Below are positions 16,872 to 25,384 of a stretch of 64,000 nucleotides of DNA, one piece after another. The notes under the pieces were generated by a model. The model was not told the DNA's origin, did not search any database, and was given only the letters and a program-made list of their open reading frames with translations. The DNA comes from Sagittula sp. P11 (GTDB lineage Bacteria > Pseudomonadota > Alphaproteobacteria > Rhodobacterales > Rhodobacteraceae): the NCBI RefSeq assembly GCF_002814095.1, contig NZ_CP021914.1:124001-188000 (forward strand). Reading direction: 5' to 3'. A program made the translations under genes and the position numbers. Position 1 is the stretch's first letter. Every line of letters begins with the position of its first letter.

Positions 16872-17984
16872 ATGAGAACACGCGCTGCCGTGGCCGTTGC
16901 GGCCGGCAAACCCCTCGAGATCATGGAAGTGGAACTGGACGGCCCGAAAAAGGGTGAGGTTCTGGTTGAGATCAAGGCCACAGGCCTTTGTCATACCGAC
17001 GAATTCACCCGCTCGGGCGACGATCCGGAAGGCATCTTCCCGGCCATCCTCGGCCACGAGGGCGCGGGTGTCGTGATCGAGGTCGGCGAGGGTGTGACCA
17101 GCCTTGAGGTCGGCGATCACGTGATCCCGCTCTACACGCCGGAATGCCGGGAATGCGAATACTGCCTGCATCCGAAGACCAATCTCTGCCAGTCCATCCG
17201 GGCGACGCAGGGTCAGGGTCTGCTGCCGGACGGGACCACTCGGTTCAAGATGCTCGATGGCACGCCGATTCACCATTACATGGGCTGCTCGACCTTCGCG
17301 AACCACACCGTTGTGCCGGAAATCGCGCTGGCGAAGATCGACAAGAACGCGCCGTTCGACAAGGTCTGCTACATCGGTTGCGGCGTCACGACCGGCATCG
17401 GTGCAGTCATCAATACCGCGAAGGTTGAAATCGGCAGCCGCGCCGTTGTGTTCGGCCTCGGCGGAATCGGCCTGAACGTCATCCAGGGCCTGCGCCTTGC
17501 CGGAGCGGACCAGATCGTCGGCGTCGACCTGAACGACGACAAGGAAGAGATGGGCCGCCACTTCGGCATGACCGACTTCGTGAACCCGTCGAAGATCGAC
17601 GGCGACGTGGTCGCGCATCTGGTGGAACTGACCAAGGGCGGTGCCGATTACACCTTCGATGCCACGGGCAACGTGAAGGTCATGCGGCAGGCGCTGGAAT
17701 GCGCGCACAAGGGCTGGGGCGAGTCGATCATAATCGGCGTGGCACCCGCCGGGGCCGAGATCTCGACCCGTCCGTTCCAGCTTGTCACCGGGCGCGTCTG
17801 GCGCGGCACGGCCTTCGGCGGTGCCAAGGGGCGCACGGACGTTCCGAAGATCGTCGACTGGTACATGCAGGGCAAGATCGAGATCGACCCGATGATCACC
17901 CACAAGTTGAAGCTGGAAGAGATCAACCACGGGTTCGAACTGATGCACGAGGGCAAGTCCATCCGCGCAGTCGTGGAGTTCTGA
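16872..17984 (+). CDS. S-(hydroxymethyl)glutathione dehydrogenase (class III alcohol dehydrogenase)
   Basis: The 370-residue zinc-dependent MDR dehydrogenase oxidises the spontaneous formaldehyde-glutathione adduct to S-formylglutathione with NAD. Catalytic zinc ligands are visible at Cys40 (TGLCHTDEF), His62 (LGHEGAG) and a later Cys (near 169, YIGCGVTTG). The structural zinc is bound by Cys92, Cys95, Cys98 and Cys106. The Rossmann motif is [10 protein letters not shown]. The start is fixed by a GGGAGGAAG site. It is the first gene of adh-fgh-cytochrome c, and corresponds to AdhI/FlhA/FrmA of other bacteria. The linkage shows cytosolic removal of formaldehyde produced by XoxF. Confidence 0.95.
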   Translation: MRTRAAVAVAAGKPLEIMEVELDGPKKGEVLVEIKATGLCHTDEFTRSGDDPEGIFPAILGHEGAGVVIEVGEGVTSLEVGDHVIPLYTPECRECEYCLHPKTNLCQSIRATQGQGLLPDGTTRFKMLDGTPIHHYMGCSTFANHTVVPEIALAKIDKNAPFDKVCYIGCGVTTGIGAVINTAKVEIGSRAVVFGLGGIGLNVIQGLRLAGADQIVGVDLNDDKEEMGRHFGMTDFVNPSKIDGDVVAHLVELTKGGADYTFDATGNVKVMRQALECAHKGWGESIIIGVAPAGAEISTRPFQLVTGRVWRGTAFGGAKGRTDVPKIVDWYMQGKIEIDPMITHKLKLEEINHGFELMHEGKSIRAVVEF

Positions 17985-17990
17985 GGCGTC

Positions 17991-18815
17991 ATGGAAACCA
18001 TCTCCGAAAATCGCTGCTTCGGAGGCGTGCAGGGCGTCTACAAGCACGACTCCAACACCTGCGGATGCGAGATGACCTTTGCGGTCTACCTGCCGCCGCA
18101 GGCAGAGGAGTCCCCGGTGCCGGTGCTGTGGTATCTGTCCGGCCTGACCTGCACGCATGAGAACGCCATGACCAAGGGCGGTCTCCAGGAACATGCCGCG
18201 CGCCACGGGCTCGCGGTGGTCTTCCCCGACACCTCGCCGCGCGGCGACGGTGTGGCGGACGACGACGCCTACGACCTGGGGCAGGGCGCGGGTTTTTACG
18301 TGAATGCGACGCGCAGCCCGTGGAAACCGCATTTCCGCATGTACGACTACGTCGTGAACGAACTGCGGGACATCGTGACCAAGGGGTTCCCGGTGCTCGA
18401 CAGGCACGGGATCACCGGCCATTCGATGGGCGGGCACGGCGCGCTGACCATCGCGATGCGCAACCCGGACCTGTTCGAAAGCCTGTCCGCCTTCGCCCCG
18501 ATCGCCAACCCGACGCAAAGCGACTGGGGCCGCAAGCAACTGTCCGCCTACCTGGGCGACGACGAGGCGGCGTGGTCGGACCACGATGCGACTTTGTTAC
18601 TAGAGGACAAGGGCTGGAAAGGAGATATCTTGGTGGATCAGGGGGGGGCCGATCAGTTTCTCGAACTGCTCAAACCCGATGCCCTGGCGGGTATGATGAC
18701 CCGTCGCCGCCAACCAGGGACCTTCCGGATGCAGAAGGGATACGACCATTCGTACTTCTTCGTTAACTCATTCGCCGGAGACCACGTCGCCTGGCACGCA
18801 GAGCGGCTCCACTAG
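17991..18815 (+). CDS. fghA: S-formylglutathione hydrolase
   Basis: The 274-residue esterase-D-type alpha/beta hydrolase has the nucleophile elbow GHSMGGHG with Ser145, the oxyanion region YLSGLTCTHEN and the catalytic His in KGYDHSYFF. It hydrolyses S-formylglutathione to formate and glutathione. The ATG lies 6 bases after the dehydrogenase stop. A run of eight G bases (near 18640) occurs inside the gene, but the frame remains open and the protein is full length. Confidence 0.95.
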   Translation: METISENRCFGGVQGVYKHDSNTCGCEMTFAVYLPPQAEESPVPVLWYLSGLTCTHENAMTKGGLQEHAARHGLAVVFPDTSPRGDGVADDDAYDLGQGAGFYVNATRSPWKPHFRMYDYVVNELRDIVTKGFPVLDRHGITGHSMGGHGALTIAMRNPDLFESLSAFAPIANPTQSDWGRKQLSAYLGDDEAAWSDHDATLLLEDKGWKGDILVDQGGADQFLELLKPDALAGMMTRRRQPGTFRMQKGYDHSYFFVNSFAGDHVAWHAERLH

Positions 18816-18842
18816 AGCAACCCAGTTGACCAAGGAAAGAAC

Positions 18843-19247
18843 ATGATCAAACACATCATCGGCGCATCGATTCTGACCCTGCTGCCCGTCCTCGCCGCGG
18901 CCGAAAGCCATGGCGGCATGGAAGGCGACGCCGAGAAGGGCGAGCGGGTGTTCCGCAAGTGCCAGGCCTGCCACGCCGTGGGTGAAGGCGCAGAGAACAA
19001 GGTCGGCCCGGTGCTGAACGGCGTCGTCGACCGCGAGATCGCATCCGTCGAAGGGTTCGAATACTCCGACGTCCTCAAGGAGATGGGCGCGGAAGGCAAG
19101 ACGTGGACGGCCGAAGAACTCGCCGCCTTCCTCGAGAAGCCGCGCGACTATGCCAAGGGCACCAAGATGGCCTTTGCCGGCCTGCGCAAGGAAGAAGAGC
19201 GCGCAGACGTGATCGCGTTCCTCAAGACCCACGAAATGGGCGAATAA
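18843..19247 (+). CDS. Class I cytochrome c (c550-like)
   Basis: The 134-residue protein has a signal peptide (about 1-20) and one haem-binding motif, CQACH at 40-44. The axial Met is probably Met109 in GTKMAFAG. The insertion pattern ([22 protein letters not shown]) is that of Paracoccus c550/Rhodobacter c2-type cytochromes. It lies 27 bases after fghA. In Rhodobacter an isocytochrome c2 gene is likewise linked to the glutathione-dependent formaldehyde dehydrogenase. It should shuttle electrons from XoxG or another donor to the terminal oxidase. Confidence 0.9.
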   Translation: MIKHIIGASILTLLPVLAAAESHGGMEGDAEKGERVFRKCQACHAVGEGAENKVGPVLNGVVDREIASVEGFEYSDVLKEMGAEGKTWTAEELAAFLEKPRDYAKGTKMAFAGLRKEEERADVIAFLKTHEMGE

Positions 19248-19260
19248 GGGAATTCGCCGT

Positions 19261-19287
19261 GCCGCCGGGTGGGAGAGAACCGGCGGC
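19261..19287. terminator. Hairpin between cytochrome c and xoxF
   Basis: GCCGCCGG (19261-19268) pairs perfectly with CCGGCGGC (19280-19287) around an 11-base loop, 13 bases after the cytochrome stop. No U-tract follows, so it may be a partial terminator or an mRNA-stabilising element that separates xoxF expression from the upstream operon. Confidence 0.45.
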
Positions 19288-19359
19288 GCGGTGTCAACCG
19301 GCAGGGCTCCAGGGGCCCAGCCAGAAAACGGCGAAATACGCCACATCGGGAGGAAGACA

Positions 19360-21162
19360 ATGAAATCGTTAAAACTACTCACATCGGGCATCGCCCTTTG
19401 CTGCGCCACGACGGCGATGGCAAACAGCGATCTCGTGGAGCAGATGGACAACCCAGCTCAGTGGGCGATCCAGACCGGCGACTACAAGAACCAGCGCTAT
19501 TCCGAGCTGGACCAGATCAACAAGGACAACGTCGGCGACCTGCAGGTTGCGTGGACCTTCTCGACCGGCGTTCTGCGCGGCCACGAGGGTTCGCCGCTTG
19601 TGATCGGCGACGTGATGTACGTCCACACGCCGTTCCCGAACATTGTCTACGCGCTCGATCTGACGCAGGAAGGCAAGATCATCTGGAAGTACGAGCCGAA
19701 GCAGGATCCGGAAGTCATCCCGGTGATGTGCTGTGACACCGTGAACCGCGGTGTGGCCTATGCCGACGGCAAGGTCTTCCTGCACCAGGCCGACACGAAG
19801 GTGGTCGCGCTCGATGCGATGACCGGCGAAGTGGTCTGGGAAGTGCAGAACGGCGACCCGTCCATCGGTGAGACCAACACCGCCACCGTGCTTCCGGTCA
19901 AGGACAAGGTCATCGTCGGTATCTCCGGCGGCGAATTCGGCGTCCGGGGTTCGGTCACGGCCTACAACATGGAAACCGGCGAGCAGGAATGGCGCGCCTA
20001 CTCCATGGGTCCGGACGAAGACATCCTGATGGATCCGGAGAACACCACGCACCTGGGCGAGCCTGTCGGCGAGAACTCCGGCACCAACACCTGGGAAGGC
20101 GATCAGTGGATGATCGGCGGCGGCACCACCTGGGGCTGGTATTCGGTCGATCTGGAAGAGAACCTCGTCTACTACGGCACGGGTAACCCGTCGACGTGGA
20201 ACCCGGCGCAGCGTCCCGGCGACAACCGCTGGTCCATGACCATCATGGCCCGCGACATCGACACCGGCATGGCCAAGTGGGTCTACCAGATGACCCCGCA
20301 TGACGAGTGGGACTTCGACGGCATCAACGAGATGATCCTGACCGAGCAGGAGATCGACGGCGAAGAGCGCAAGCTGCTGACCCACTTCGACCGGAACGGC
20401 CTGGGCTACACCCTGGACCGCGTGACCGGCGAACTGCTGGTGGCCGAGAAGTACGACCCGGCTGTGAACTGGACCACCGGCGTCGACATGGACCCGGCAT
20501 CCGACACCTATGGCCGTCCGGCCGTGGTGGCGCAGTACTCCACCGAGCAGAACGGCGAAGACGTCAACTCCACCGGCATCTGCCCGGCGGCGCTTGGCTC
20601 CAAGGACCAGCAGCCGGCGGCCTACAGCCCGAAGACCGAGCTGTTCTACGTGCCGACCAACCACGTCTGCATGGACTACGAACCGTTCCGCGTGTCCTAT
20701 ACCGCAGGTCAGCCCTACGTCGGCGCGACCCTGTCGATGTACCCGGCACCGGACAGCCATGGCGGCATGGGTAACTTCATCGCATGGGACAACATCAACG
20801 GCGAGATCAAGTGGTCGCTGCCGGAGCAGTTCTCCGTGTGGTCGGGCGCCCTGGCAACCGCGGGTGACGTGGTGTTCTACGGCACGCTCGAAGGCTACCT
20901 GAAGGCTGTCGACTCCGAGACGGGTGACGAACTCTACCGCTTCAAGACCCCCTCGGGCATCATCGGCAACGTGATGACCTACGAGCAGGCCGGCAAGCAG
21001 TACATCGGCATCCTGTCCGGCATCGGCGGCTGGGCCGGCATCGGCCTCGCGGCCGGTCTGACCAACCCGAACGACGGTCTCGGCGCCGTGGGCGGCTACG
21101 CAGCCCTCAGCGACTACACCGCTCTGGGTGGTCAGCTGACGGTGTTCGCACTGCCCGACTGA
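19360..21162 (+). CDS. xoxF: Lanthanide-dependent methanol dehydrogenase
   Basis: The 600-residue periplasmic PQQ enzyme (eight-bladed propeller) has a signal peptide (about 1-22). Vicinal Cys124-Cys125 (VMCCDT) would form the disulfide that packs on PQQ. The catalytic Asp318 and the extra Asp320 lie in DEWDFDG; the second Asp is the hallmark of XoxF and coordinates the lanthanide, where calcium-type MxaF has Ala. Other metal ligands are Glu192 (GGEFG) and Asn276 (GNPSTWN). The start is set by a GGGAGGAAG site. It is followed by xoxG and xoxJ. It oxidises methanol to formaldehyde, or further, and reduces XoxG. Confidence 0.96.
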   Translation: MKSLKLLTSGIALCCATTAMANSDLVEQMDNPAQWAIQTGDYKNQRYSELDQINKDNVGDLQVAWTFSTGVLRGHEGSPLVIGDVMYVHTPFPNIVYALDLTQEGKIIWKYEPKQDPEVIPVMCCDTVNRGVAYADGKVFLHQADTKVVALDAMTGEVVWEVQNGDPSIGETNTATVLPVKDKVIVGISGGEFGVRGSVTAYNMETGEQEWRAYSMGPDEDILMDPENTTHLGEPVGENSGTNTWEGDQWMIGGGTTWGWYSVDLEENLVYYGTGNPSTWNPAQRPGDNRWSMTIMARDIDTGMAKWVYQMTPHDEWDFDGINEMILTEQEIDGEERKLLTHFDRNGLGYTLDRVTGELLVAEKYDPAVNWTTGVDMDPASDTYGRPAVVAQYSTEQNGEDVNSTGICPAALGSKDQQPAAYSPKTELFYVPTNHVCMDYEPFRVSYTAGQPYVGATLSMYPAPDSHGGMGNFIAWDNINGEIKWSLPEQFSVWSGALATAGDVVFYGTLEGYLKAVDSETGDELYRFKTPSGIIGNVMTYEQAGKQYIGILSGIGGWAGIGLAAGLTNPNDGLGAVGGYAALSDYTALGGQLTVFALPD

Positions 21163-21181
21163 TCTGACCAGTCCGTAAAAG

Positions 21182-21214
21182 GGGGCCGGCACGCCTAGGC
21201 CGCGTGCCGGCCCC
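21182..21214 (+). terminator. Strong 13-bp hairpin between xoxF and xoxG
   Basis: GGGGCCGGCACGC (21182-21194) pairs with GCGTGCCGGCCCC (21202-21214) around a 7-base loop, beginning 19 bases after the xoxF stop. It is followed by TCCTTCC rather than a U-run. It likely lowers read-through into xoxG or protects the xoxF transcript from 3' decay, so that the dehydrogenase is made in excess over its cytochrome. Confidence 0.7.
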
Positions 21215-21247
21215 TCCTTCCCAGTTACAGCCGAAAGGTGAACCCAC

Positions 21248-21787
21248 ATGATGCGCCACGCATCCCGAATTCTTGCAGCAGTGGCCGCCTCGGCGCTGCT
21301 TCCCGCTGTGGCGGCCGCACAGAGCTGGAGCGACCAGCCGGTGAAGCCCGCAGACCACGAAGGAGAGTTTACCGTGTCCTACGAGGACGGCGGCATCTAC
21401 TACAACGAAGAGGACATCCCGACCTACAACGTGGCCGAGGACGGCACCGTCGACTGGCTGACCTTCTCCGGCTTCCGCCGCTATCACTCCGAATGCCACG
21501 TCTGCCACGGCCCGGACGGCGAAGGGTCCTCCTACGCACCGAAGATCAAGAACTCTGCCGTGCACATGGGCTATTACGACTTCTACGACGTCGTGGTGAA
21601 CGGGCGGCAGAACGGCAACTCCGTCATGCCCCACTTCGGCGACAACCAGAACGTGATGTGCTACCTGAACGACATCTACGTCTACCTTGCCGCCCGCGGC
21701 ATGGACGCGGTGCCGCGCGGCCGCCCGCCGAAGAAGGAAGCAAAATCCGACCTCATCAGAGAGCAGGAAGATGCATGCATGGGCTAA
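21248..21787 (+). CDS. xoxG: XoxG cytochrome c, electron acceptor of XoxF
   Basis: The 179-residue protein has a signal peptide (about 1-25) and the haem motif CHVCH at 83-87, with Met127 in NSVMPHFG as the likely axial ligand. The long N-terminal segment before the haem motif and the gene position directly after xoxF match XoxG cytochromes, which take electrons from the lanthanide methanol dehydrogenase at low potential. Two adjacent ATG codons (21248, 21251) are possible starts. Its 3' end overlaps xoxJ by 17 bases. Confidence 0.92.
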   Translation: MMRHASRILAAVAASALLPAVAAAQSWSDQPVKPADHEGEFTVSYEDGGIYYNEEDIPTYNVAEDGTVDWLTFSGFRRYHSECHVCHGPDGEGSSYAPKIKNSAVHMGYYDFYDVVVNGRQNGNSVMPHFGDNQNVMCYLNDIYVYLAARGMDAVPRGRPPKKEAKSDLIREQEDACMG

Positions 21788-22616
21788 GCTGACCCTGTGC
21801 CTCACGCTTGCGCTGTCCGGCCTTCTCGGCTGGGCCGCGCGCGGCGAGGCGCAGACTTCGGACCTCGTGTCCACGTCGAGCCTGCGCGTCTGCGCCGACC
21901 CGGCCAACCTGCCCATGTCCGGCAAGGACGAGAGCGGGTACGAGAACAAGCTGGCCGACCTGATCGGCGAGAAGCTGGACCTGCCCGTCACCTACACCTG
22001 GTATCCGATGGCCACCGGCTTCGTGCGCAACACGCTTAGGGCCAAGAAGTGCGACGTCATCATGGGCTACGCCCAGGGGCACGAGCTGGTCCTGAACACC
22101 AACCACTACCTGACCTCCGTCTTCACGCTGATCGTGCCGAAGGAGAGCGATCTGGCCAACGTTACCGCGCTTTCCGACGAAGCGCTGAAGGGCAAGCGTA
22201 TCGGCGTCATCGCAGGCTCGCCCCCGGCGGATCACATGGCCCGCAACGGCCTGATCGGAAAGGCGAAACCCTACGCCTTGGTCGTCGATCGCCGGTATGA
22301 GAGCCCGGCGGAAAACATGCTGAATGACCTCGACGCAGGCACGATTGACGCGGCGATCCTCTGGGGTCCGATCGGCGGTCCGCTGGTGAAGTCCGACCAC
22401 CCCGACCTGAAGGTCATTCCGCTGATCCATGAAACGCTGCCACCCAAGATGTACTACCGCATCACGATGGGCGTCCGGCAGGGCGAGAAGGTCTGGCAGC
22501 GCGAGCTGAATTCCCTGATCCGCCGCCATCAGGACGAAATCAACGCGGTCCTGGCCGAGGCCGGCGTGCCGATGGTCAACGACATGGGCGACGCGGTTCT
22601 GGACGTCACGCAATGA
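21771..22616 (+). CDS. xoxJ: XoxJ periplasmic binding protein
   Basis: The start at 21771 (MHAWAKLTLCL) lies within the end of xoxG behind GAGCAGGAAG. The 281-residue protein has a signal peptide and an extracellular solute-binding family 3 fold (SSLRVCADPANLPMSGKDESG ... KGKRIGVIAGSPPADHM). XoxJ-type proteins are thought to activate XoxF or help load its cofactor or metal rather than serve an ABC importer. The fixed xoxF-xoxG-xoxJ order supports this name. Confidence 0.9.
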   Translation: MHAWAKLTLCLTLALSGLLGWAARGEAQTSDLVSTSSLRVCADPANLPMSGKDESGYENKLADLIGEKLDLPVTYTWYPMATGFVRNTLRAKKCDVIMGYAQGHELVLNTNHYLTSVFTLIVPKESDLANVTALSDEALKGKRIGVIAGSPPADHMARNGLIGKAKPYALVVDRRYESPAENMLNDLDAGTIDAAILWGPIGGPLVKSDHPDLKVIPLIHETLPPKMYYRITMGVRQGEKVWQRELNSLIRRHQDEINAVLAEAGVPMVNDMGDAVLDVTQ

Positions 22617-23161
22617 AATCCGTCGCGGCGCTGGTCCTGATCCTGTCAGGCCTCGCCGCGCCGCTCTGCGCCGAGGGGGTGCCGGAACCCGACGGCTATC
22701 GCATGGAAGAGTTTCGCGCGCCCGTGCCCGATACGCTGACCGGCGGCACGGTGATCGACCCGGAAGAGGCGCACCGGATCTGGGAAGCCGGCGAAGCCGC
22801 CTTCATCGACGTTCTGCCTCAGGCCCCCCGTCCTCCGAACCTGCCCAAGGGCACGATCTGGCGCGACAAGCCCCGCGACACGATCCCCGGTGCGATCTGG
22901 CTGCCCAACGTCGGCTACGGCGCGATTGCCGACGTCACCGCCGAGTACTTCCGCCGCGGCCTGAAGATGGCCACCGGCGACGATCCTTCCCGCCCGGTGG
23001 TCTTCTTCTGTCTGGACGACTGCTGGATGAGCTGGAACGCCGCGAAGCGGGCCATCGAATGGGGATACGAAGAGGTCTTCTGGCTGCCCGAAGGCACGGA
23101 CGGCTGGTCCTTCATGGATTACCCGCTGGAAGTGGCGAAGCCTGAGGAGCCGCAGCCCTGA
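22613..23161 (+). CDS. PQQ-dependent-catabolism-associated rhodanese-like protein with Cys-x3-Cys-Trp motif
   Basis: The ATG overlaps the xoxJ stop. The 182-residue protein has a signal peptide (about 1-20, ending LCA) and a rhodanese-like fold. The Cys motif reads FFCLDDCWMSWNAAKRA, where the first Cys occupies the rhodanese catalytic position and a second Cys-Trp follows. The family is known as the CXXCW-motif protein of PQQ-dependent catabolism, although here the spacing is three residues. It could exchange thiols or persulfides with the SoxYZ-like carrier. It is the last gene of the xoxFGJ operon. Confidence 0.88.
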   Translation: MKSVAALVLILSGLAAPLCAEGVPEPDGYRMEEFRAPVPDTLTGGTVIDPEEAHRIWEAGEAAFIDVLPQAPRPPNLPKGTIWRDKPRDTIPGAIWLPNVGYGAIADVTAEYFRRGLKMATGDDPSRPVVFFCLDDCWMSWNAAKRAIEWGYEEVFWLPEGTDGWSFMDYPLEVAKPEEPQP

Positions 23162-23494
23162 AGCAGGGTTTCTCCGGGCACGTGTGATTTCGGACAAACG
23201 GCTTGTAGCGAGTATGCACCGCGTATCTTCAATGGCTGTGCCGCGACCAAAGCCAGAGCCGGAGGCTGCCCGATTGTATTGACGGGCCTGACCTGCACTT
23301 TGACCGGCAGCGATGGCTCATCGGGAACAAGGCGTTGAACCTCAAACGCAAATGCCGTCGATCCGCCACGACGCTCCCTGCCCGAAAAGGTTTGCTATTT
23401 AACTTCCCCAACGTCAATCTTCCGGGTCATGGCGCCGCCGATAAACGGGAGGTTGCCTGAACCGGCATTCATTCACTCAAGGGGGGAGAAGAGA
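23162..23494. other. Intergenic stretch of about 330 bases, lower GC
   Basis: No convincing gene is seen on either strand. The base composition is less GC-rich than the flanks, with an AT-rich patch (GGTTTGCTATTTAACTTCC) around 23390-23410 that could hold the -10 element for the gene at 23495. The GGGGGGAGAAGAG just before 23495 is a good ribosome site. The different composition suggests this segment and the next gene arrived together. Confidence 0.45.
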
Positions 23495-24493
23495 ATGGGC
23501 ACCTTTCTGATGGTCTATCAGACGATCAACACCATTCTGAAGTTGGTCGCGATGGGCGAGAAGATCTACCAGATCTTCCACCCGGACAAACTCAACCTCG
23601 CGAAGGTCGTGAGCGAACTGGAAAACGCGATCACCACCATCCTGCACCAGGAGTTGACCCAGGCCGCCATAGAAGAGGCCCAAGGCGTTCTGCAGGCCGG
23701 TCTCGACTTCATCAACACCGATTACCAGGACGCGGTCACCAGCGGTGAAAGCGAAGCCGATATCTGGGCCCTGTTGAGCACCGGCGACGGCAGCAACCAT
23801 CTTACCGCCATGGAGGATCAGATGGACACCATGCTGCAGTACTCGCTGGATGACGACGAGACGGTGCAGACGCTGCCGATCTACATGCTTCTGGCAGCGG
23901 CCTGCATCGCTCTGTACCAGGCGCGCGCCCGCTATGCCCCCGACGACACCCAGAAAGCGGCCGAGATAAAGAACGTCACATCCTATGCTCAGTCCTGTTC
24001 TGACCGGGTTGCCGCGGTGATCGGACAGATCCAGCCTGCGCGGATGGGGGACGTCGAACCGGTGAAGGAAGACGATCACCGGAAGGAATACTATTTCCGG
24101 GATCACTGGATGAGCGAGGACAAGATGCTGAAGGCCTCGTACCAGCCGGGGCCCTATTGCCAGTGCGGCAACTCTGACGTGAAGTCGCTTGTCGACAGCC
24201 TGCACGACATGCATGTGACTTTGCTGCAGACCGGTGCGCAGTCCGATTACCAGCAGCTTGCGGACCTCGCCTTTGCGGTGAAACCGGTGGGAAGTTGTTT
24301 CGGCCAATGCCCGGAGCGGCTCGTGGGGGACACCGACCGGTACTTCGGTTCTTCCGGTGGCGCCTGGCCGCCATCGACCGATGGATTCGCGTTTCAGGTG
24401 ACGGATTTCGGGTCCATGATCGCGCAGTCACAGCAGAGCCAGACGTTCATGGCTTCCATCGTGGAAAATCCGCTGCCGACGCCGTCCACCTAG
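23495..24493 (+). CDS. Leaderless alpha-helical protein of unknown function, possible pore-former
   Basis: The start is the ATG at 23495 after GGGGGGAGAAGAG. The 332-residue product has no signal peptide. The first ~190 residues are helical (YQTINTILKLVAMGEKIYQI; NAITTILHQELTQAAIEEAQ) and include a hydrophobic helix LPIYMLLAAACIALYQARARY. A helical bundle with such a central helix recalls the N-terminal domain of Cry-type delta-endotoxins, but the match is only by pattern. The C-terminal part contains a CQC pair and Cys-x3-Cys (SCFGQC). It has no obvious link to methanol oxidation and interrupts the island. Composition is lower in GC than its neighbours, which suggests acquisition. Confidence 0.7.
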   Translation: MGTFLMVYQTINTILKLVAMGEKIYQIFHPDKLNLAKVVSELENAITTILHQELTQAAIEEAQGVLQAGLDFINTDYQDAVTSGESEADIWALLSTGDGSNHLTAMEDQMDTMLQYSLDDDETVQTLPIYMLLAAACIALYQARARYAPDDTQKAAEIKNVTSYAQSCSDRVAAVIGQIQPARMGDVEPVKEDDHRKEYYFRDHWMSEDKMLKASYQPGPYCQCGNSDVKSLVDSLHDMHVTLLQTGAQSDYQQLADLAFAVKPVGSCFGQCPERLVGDTDRYFGSSGGAWPPSTDGFAFQVTDFGSMIAQSQQSQTFMASIVENPLPTPST

Positions 24494-24574
24494 GGATGCT
24501 CGCGCCAAGGGGGGGGGCGTTGGCAGCCGTTGTGCTGACGGGTGACCGCGCACCCCTCAAGGCGCGCAACAGGG

Positions 24575-25384
24575 TCAGAACCCGGCGATGTCCTTGTGTG
24601 CCGTGGTCACGGTGCCGTCCGTGTCGGTCATCGTCACGTCGACGGAGCGGGTCCGGCCCGGGACGGACAGGCCGAGGCGCGGGTTTTCCGATAGGGAGAT
24701 CGAGCCGGTCACATCCACGTAGCCCGCGCCGTCGAGGTCGATCTGCACGTCCTTCACGTAGCGCATCGGGATGTAGAGCAACGAGATCTGGTCCATCTGC
24801 ATGCCCGAATGCGAGGGGTGCGAGATGTCTACGTCGAGCCGCTTCTGCCGGGTGGCGAGCGCTTCGAGGCGGCCCTTGGCGTCGGCGCCGGGCAGGAGGT
24901 CAGCCAGTTCCAGTTCCATCTCGCCCAGCGTGGCCAGCGCTTCCTTCGGATCGGTGCCCGGAGGGGCGGCGCAGGCGCCCTGCCCAGAGGTCTTCACGAA
25001 ACCTTCGGCCATCCAGAGGCGGCCATCGGTGGTTTCGGCGACGACATGCAGCGGCGTCGGGCCGTTCACCCGCATGGTCACGTCGAAGAAGAAGGAGGGC
25101 AGGGGGGTCTCCAGCGCAAACACCGCCGAGACCGGCATGGGGTTCTCGTCCAGCACCAGCGTCACCGTGCCGATGTTCAGGCCTTCGGGGGCGCGCACCA
25201 TGGCGGCGATCTGGGTCCGGCTGTCGTTCTGCGTCCGGTAGGGCGCGTCGATCGCGATCACATCGCCGCCGTCCAGCAGGGCGCGGTCCCCGTAGAGTTG
25301 CAGCGCGATGGAGTCCCACGCGTCCTCAGCTGAAACGGGCAGGGCAGTGGCGCCGAGCAGCGCTGCGAAAACCAGATGTCTCAT
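24575..25384 (-). CDS. Quinoprotein-dehydrogenase-associated SoxYZ-like carrier (copy 2)
   Basis: The 269-residue protein has a signal peptide (about 1-19) and the same SoxY-SoxZ fused layout as the gene at 14126-14932, with shared blocks IDAPYR, LVLDENPMPV and FVKTSG. The carrier Cys is at about 138 but in the context SGQGACAAP instead of SGGCSAP. It overlaps the upstream beta-propeller gene by 4 bases and is last in a four-gene minus-strand operon. The altered arm suggests it may accept a different partner than copy 1. Confidence 0.85.
   Translation of the reverse strand: MRHLVFAALLGATALPVSAEDAWDSIALQLYGDRALLDGGDVIAIDAPYRTQNDSRTQIAAMVRAPEGLNIGTVTLVLDENPMPVSAVFALETPLPSFFFDVTMRVNGPTPLHVVAETTDGRLWMAEGFVKTSGQGACAAPPGTDPKEALATLGEMELELADLLPGADAKGRLEALATRQKRLDVDISHPSHSGMQMDQISLLYIPMRYVKDVQIDLDGAGYVDVTGSISLSENPRLGLSVPGRTRSVDVTMTDTDGTVTTAHKDIAGF

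Noticed and set aside
18636-18652. Run of G bases in the S-formylglutathione hydrolase gene as a possible frameshift
   Set aside because: The frame is continuous across the run and the C-terminal catalytic His block is in frame.
19360-21162. Calcium-type MxaF methanol dehydrogenase
   Set aside because: The second Asp in DEWDFDG and the xoxG-xoxJ neighbours identify XoxF; no mxaI or mxa accessory genes are seen.
23162-23494. Possible transposase remnant in the lower-GC gap
   Set aside because: No frame gives transposase motifs and no terminal inverted repeats or target duplications were found.
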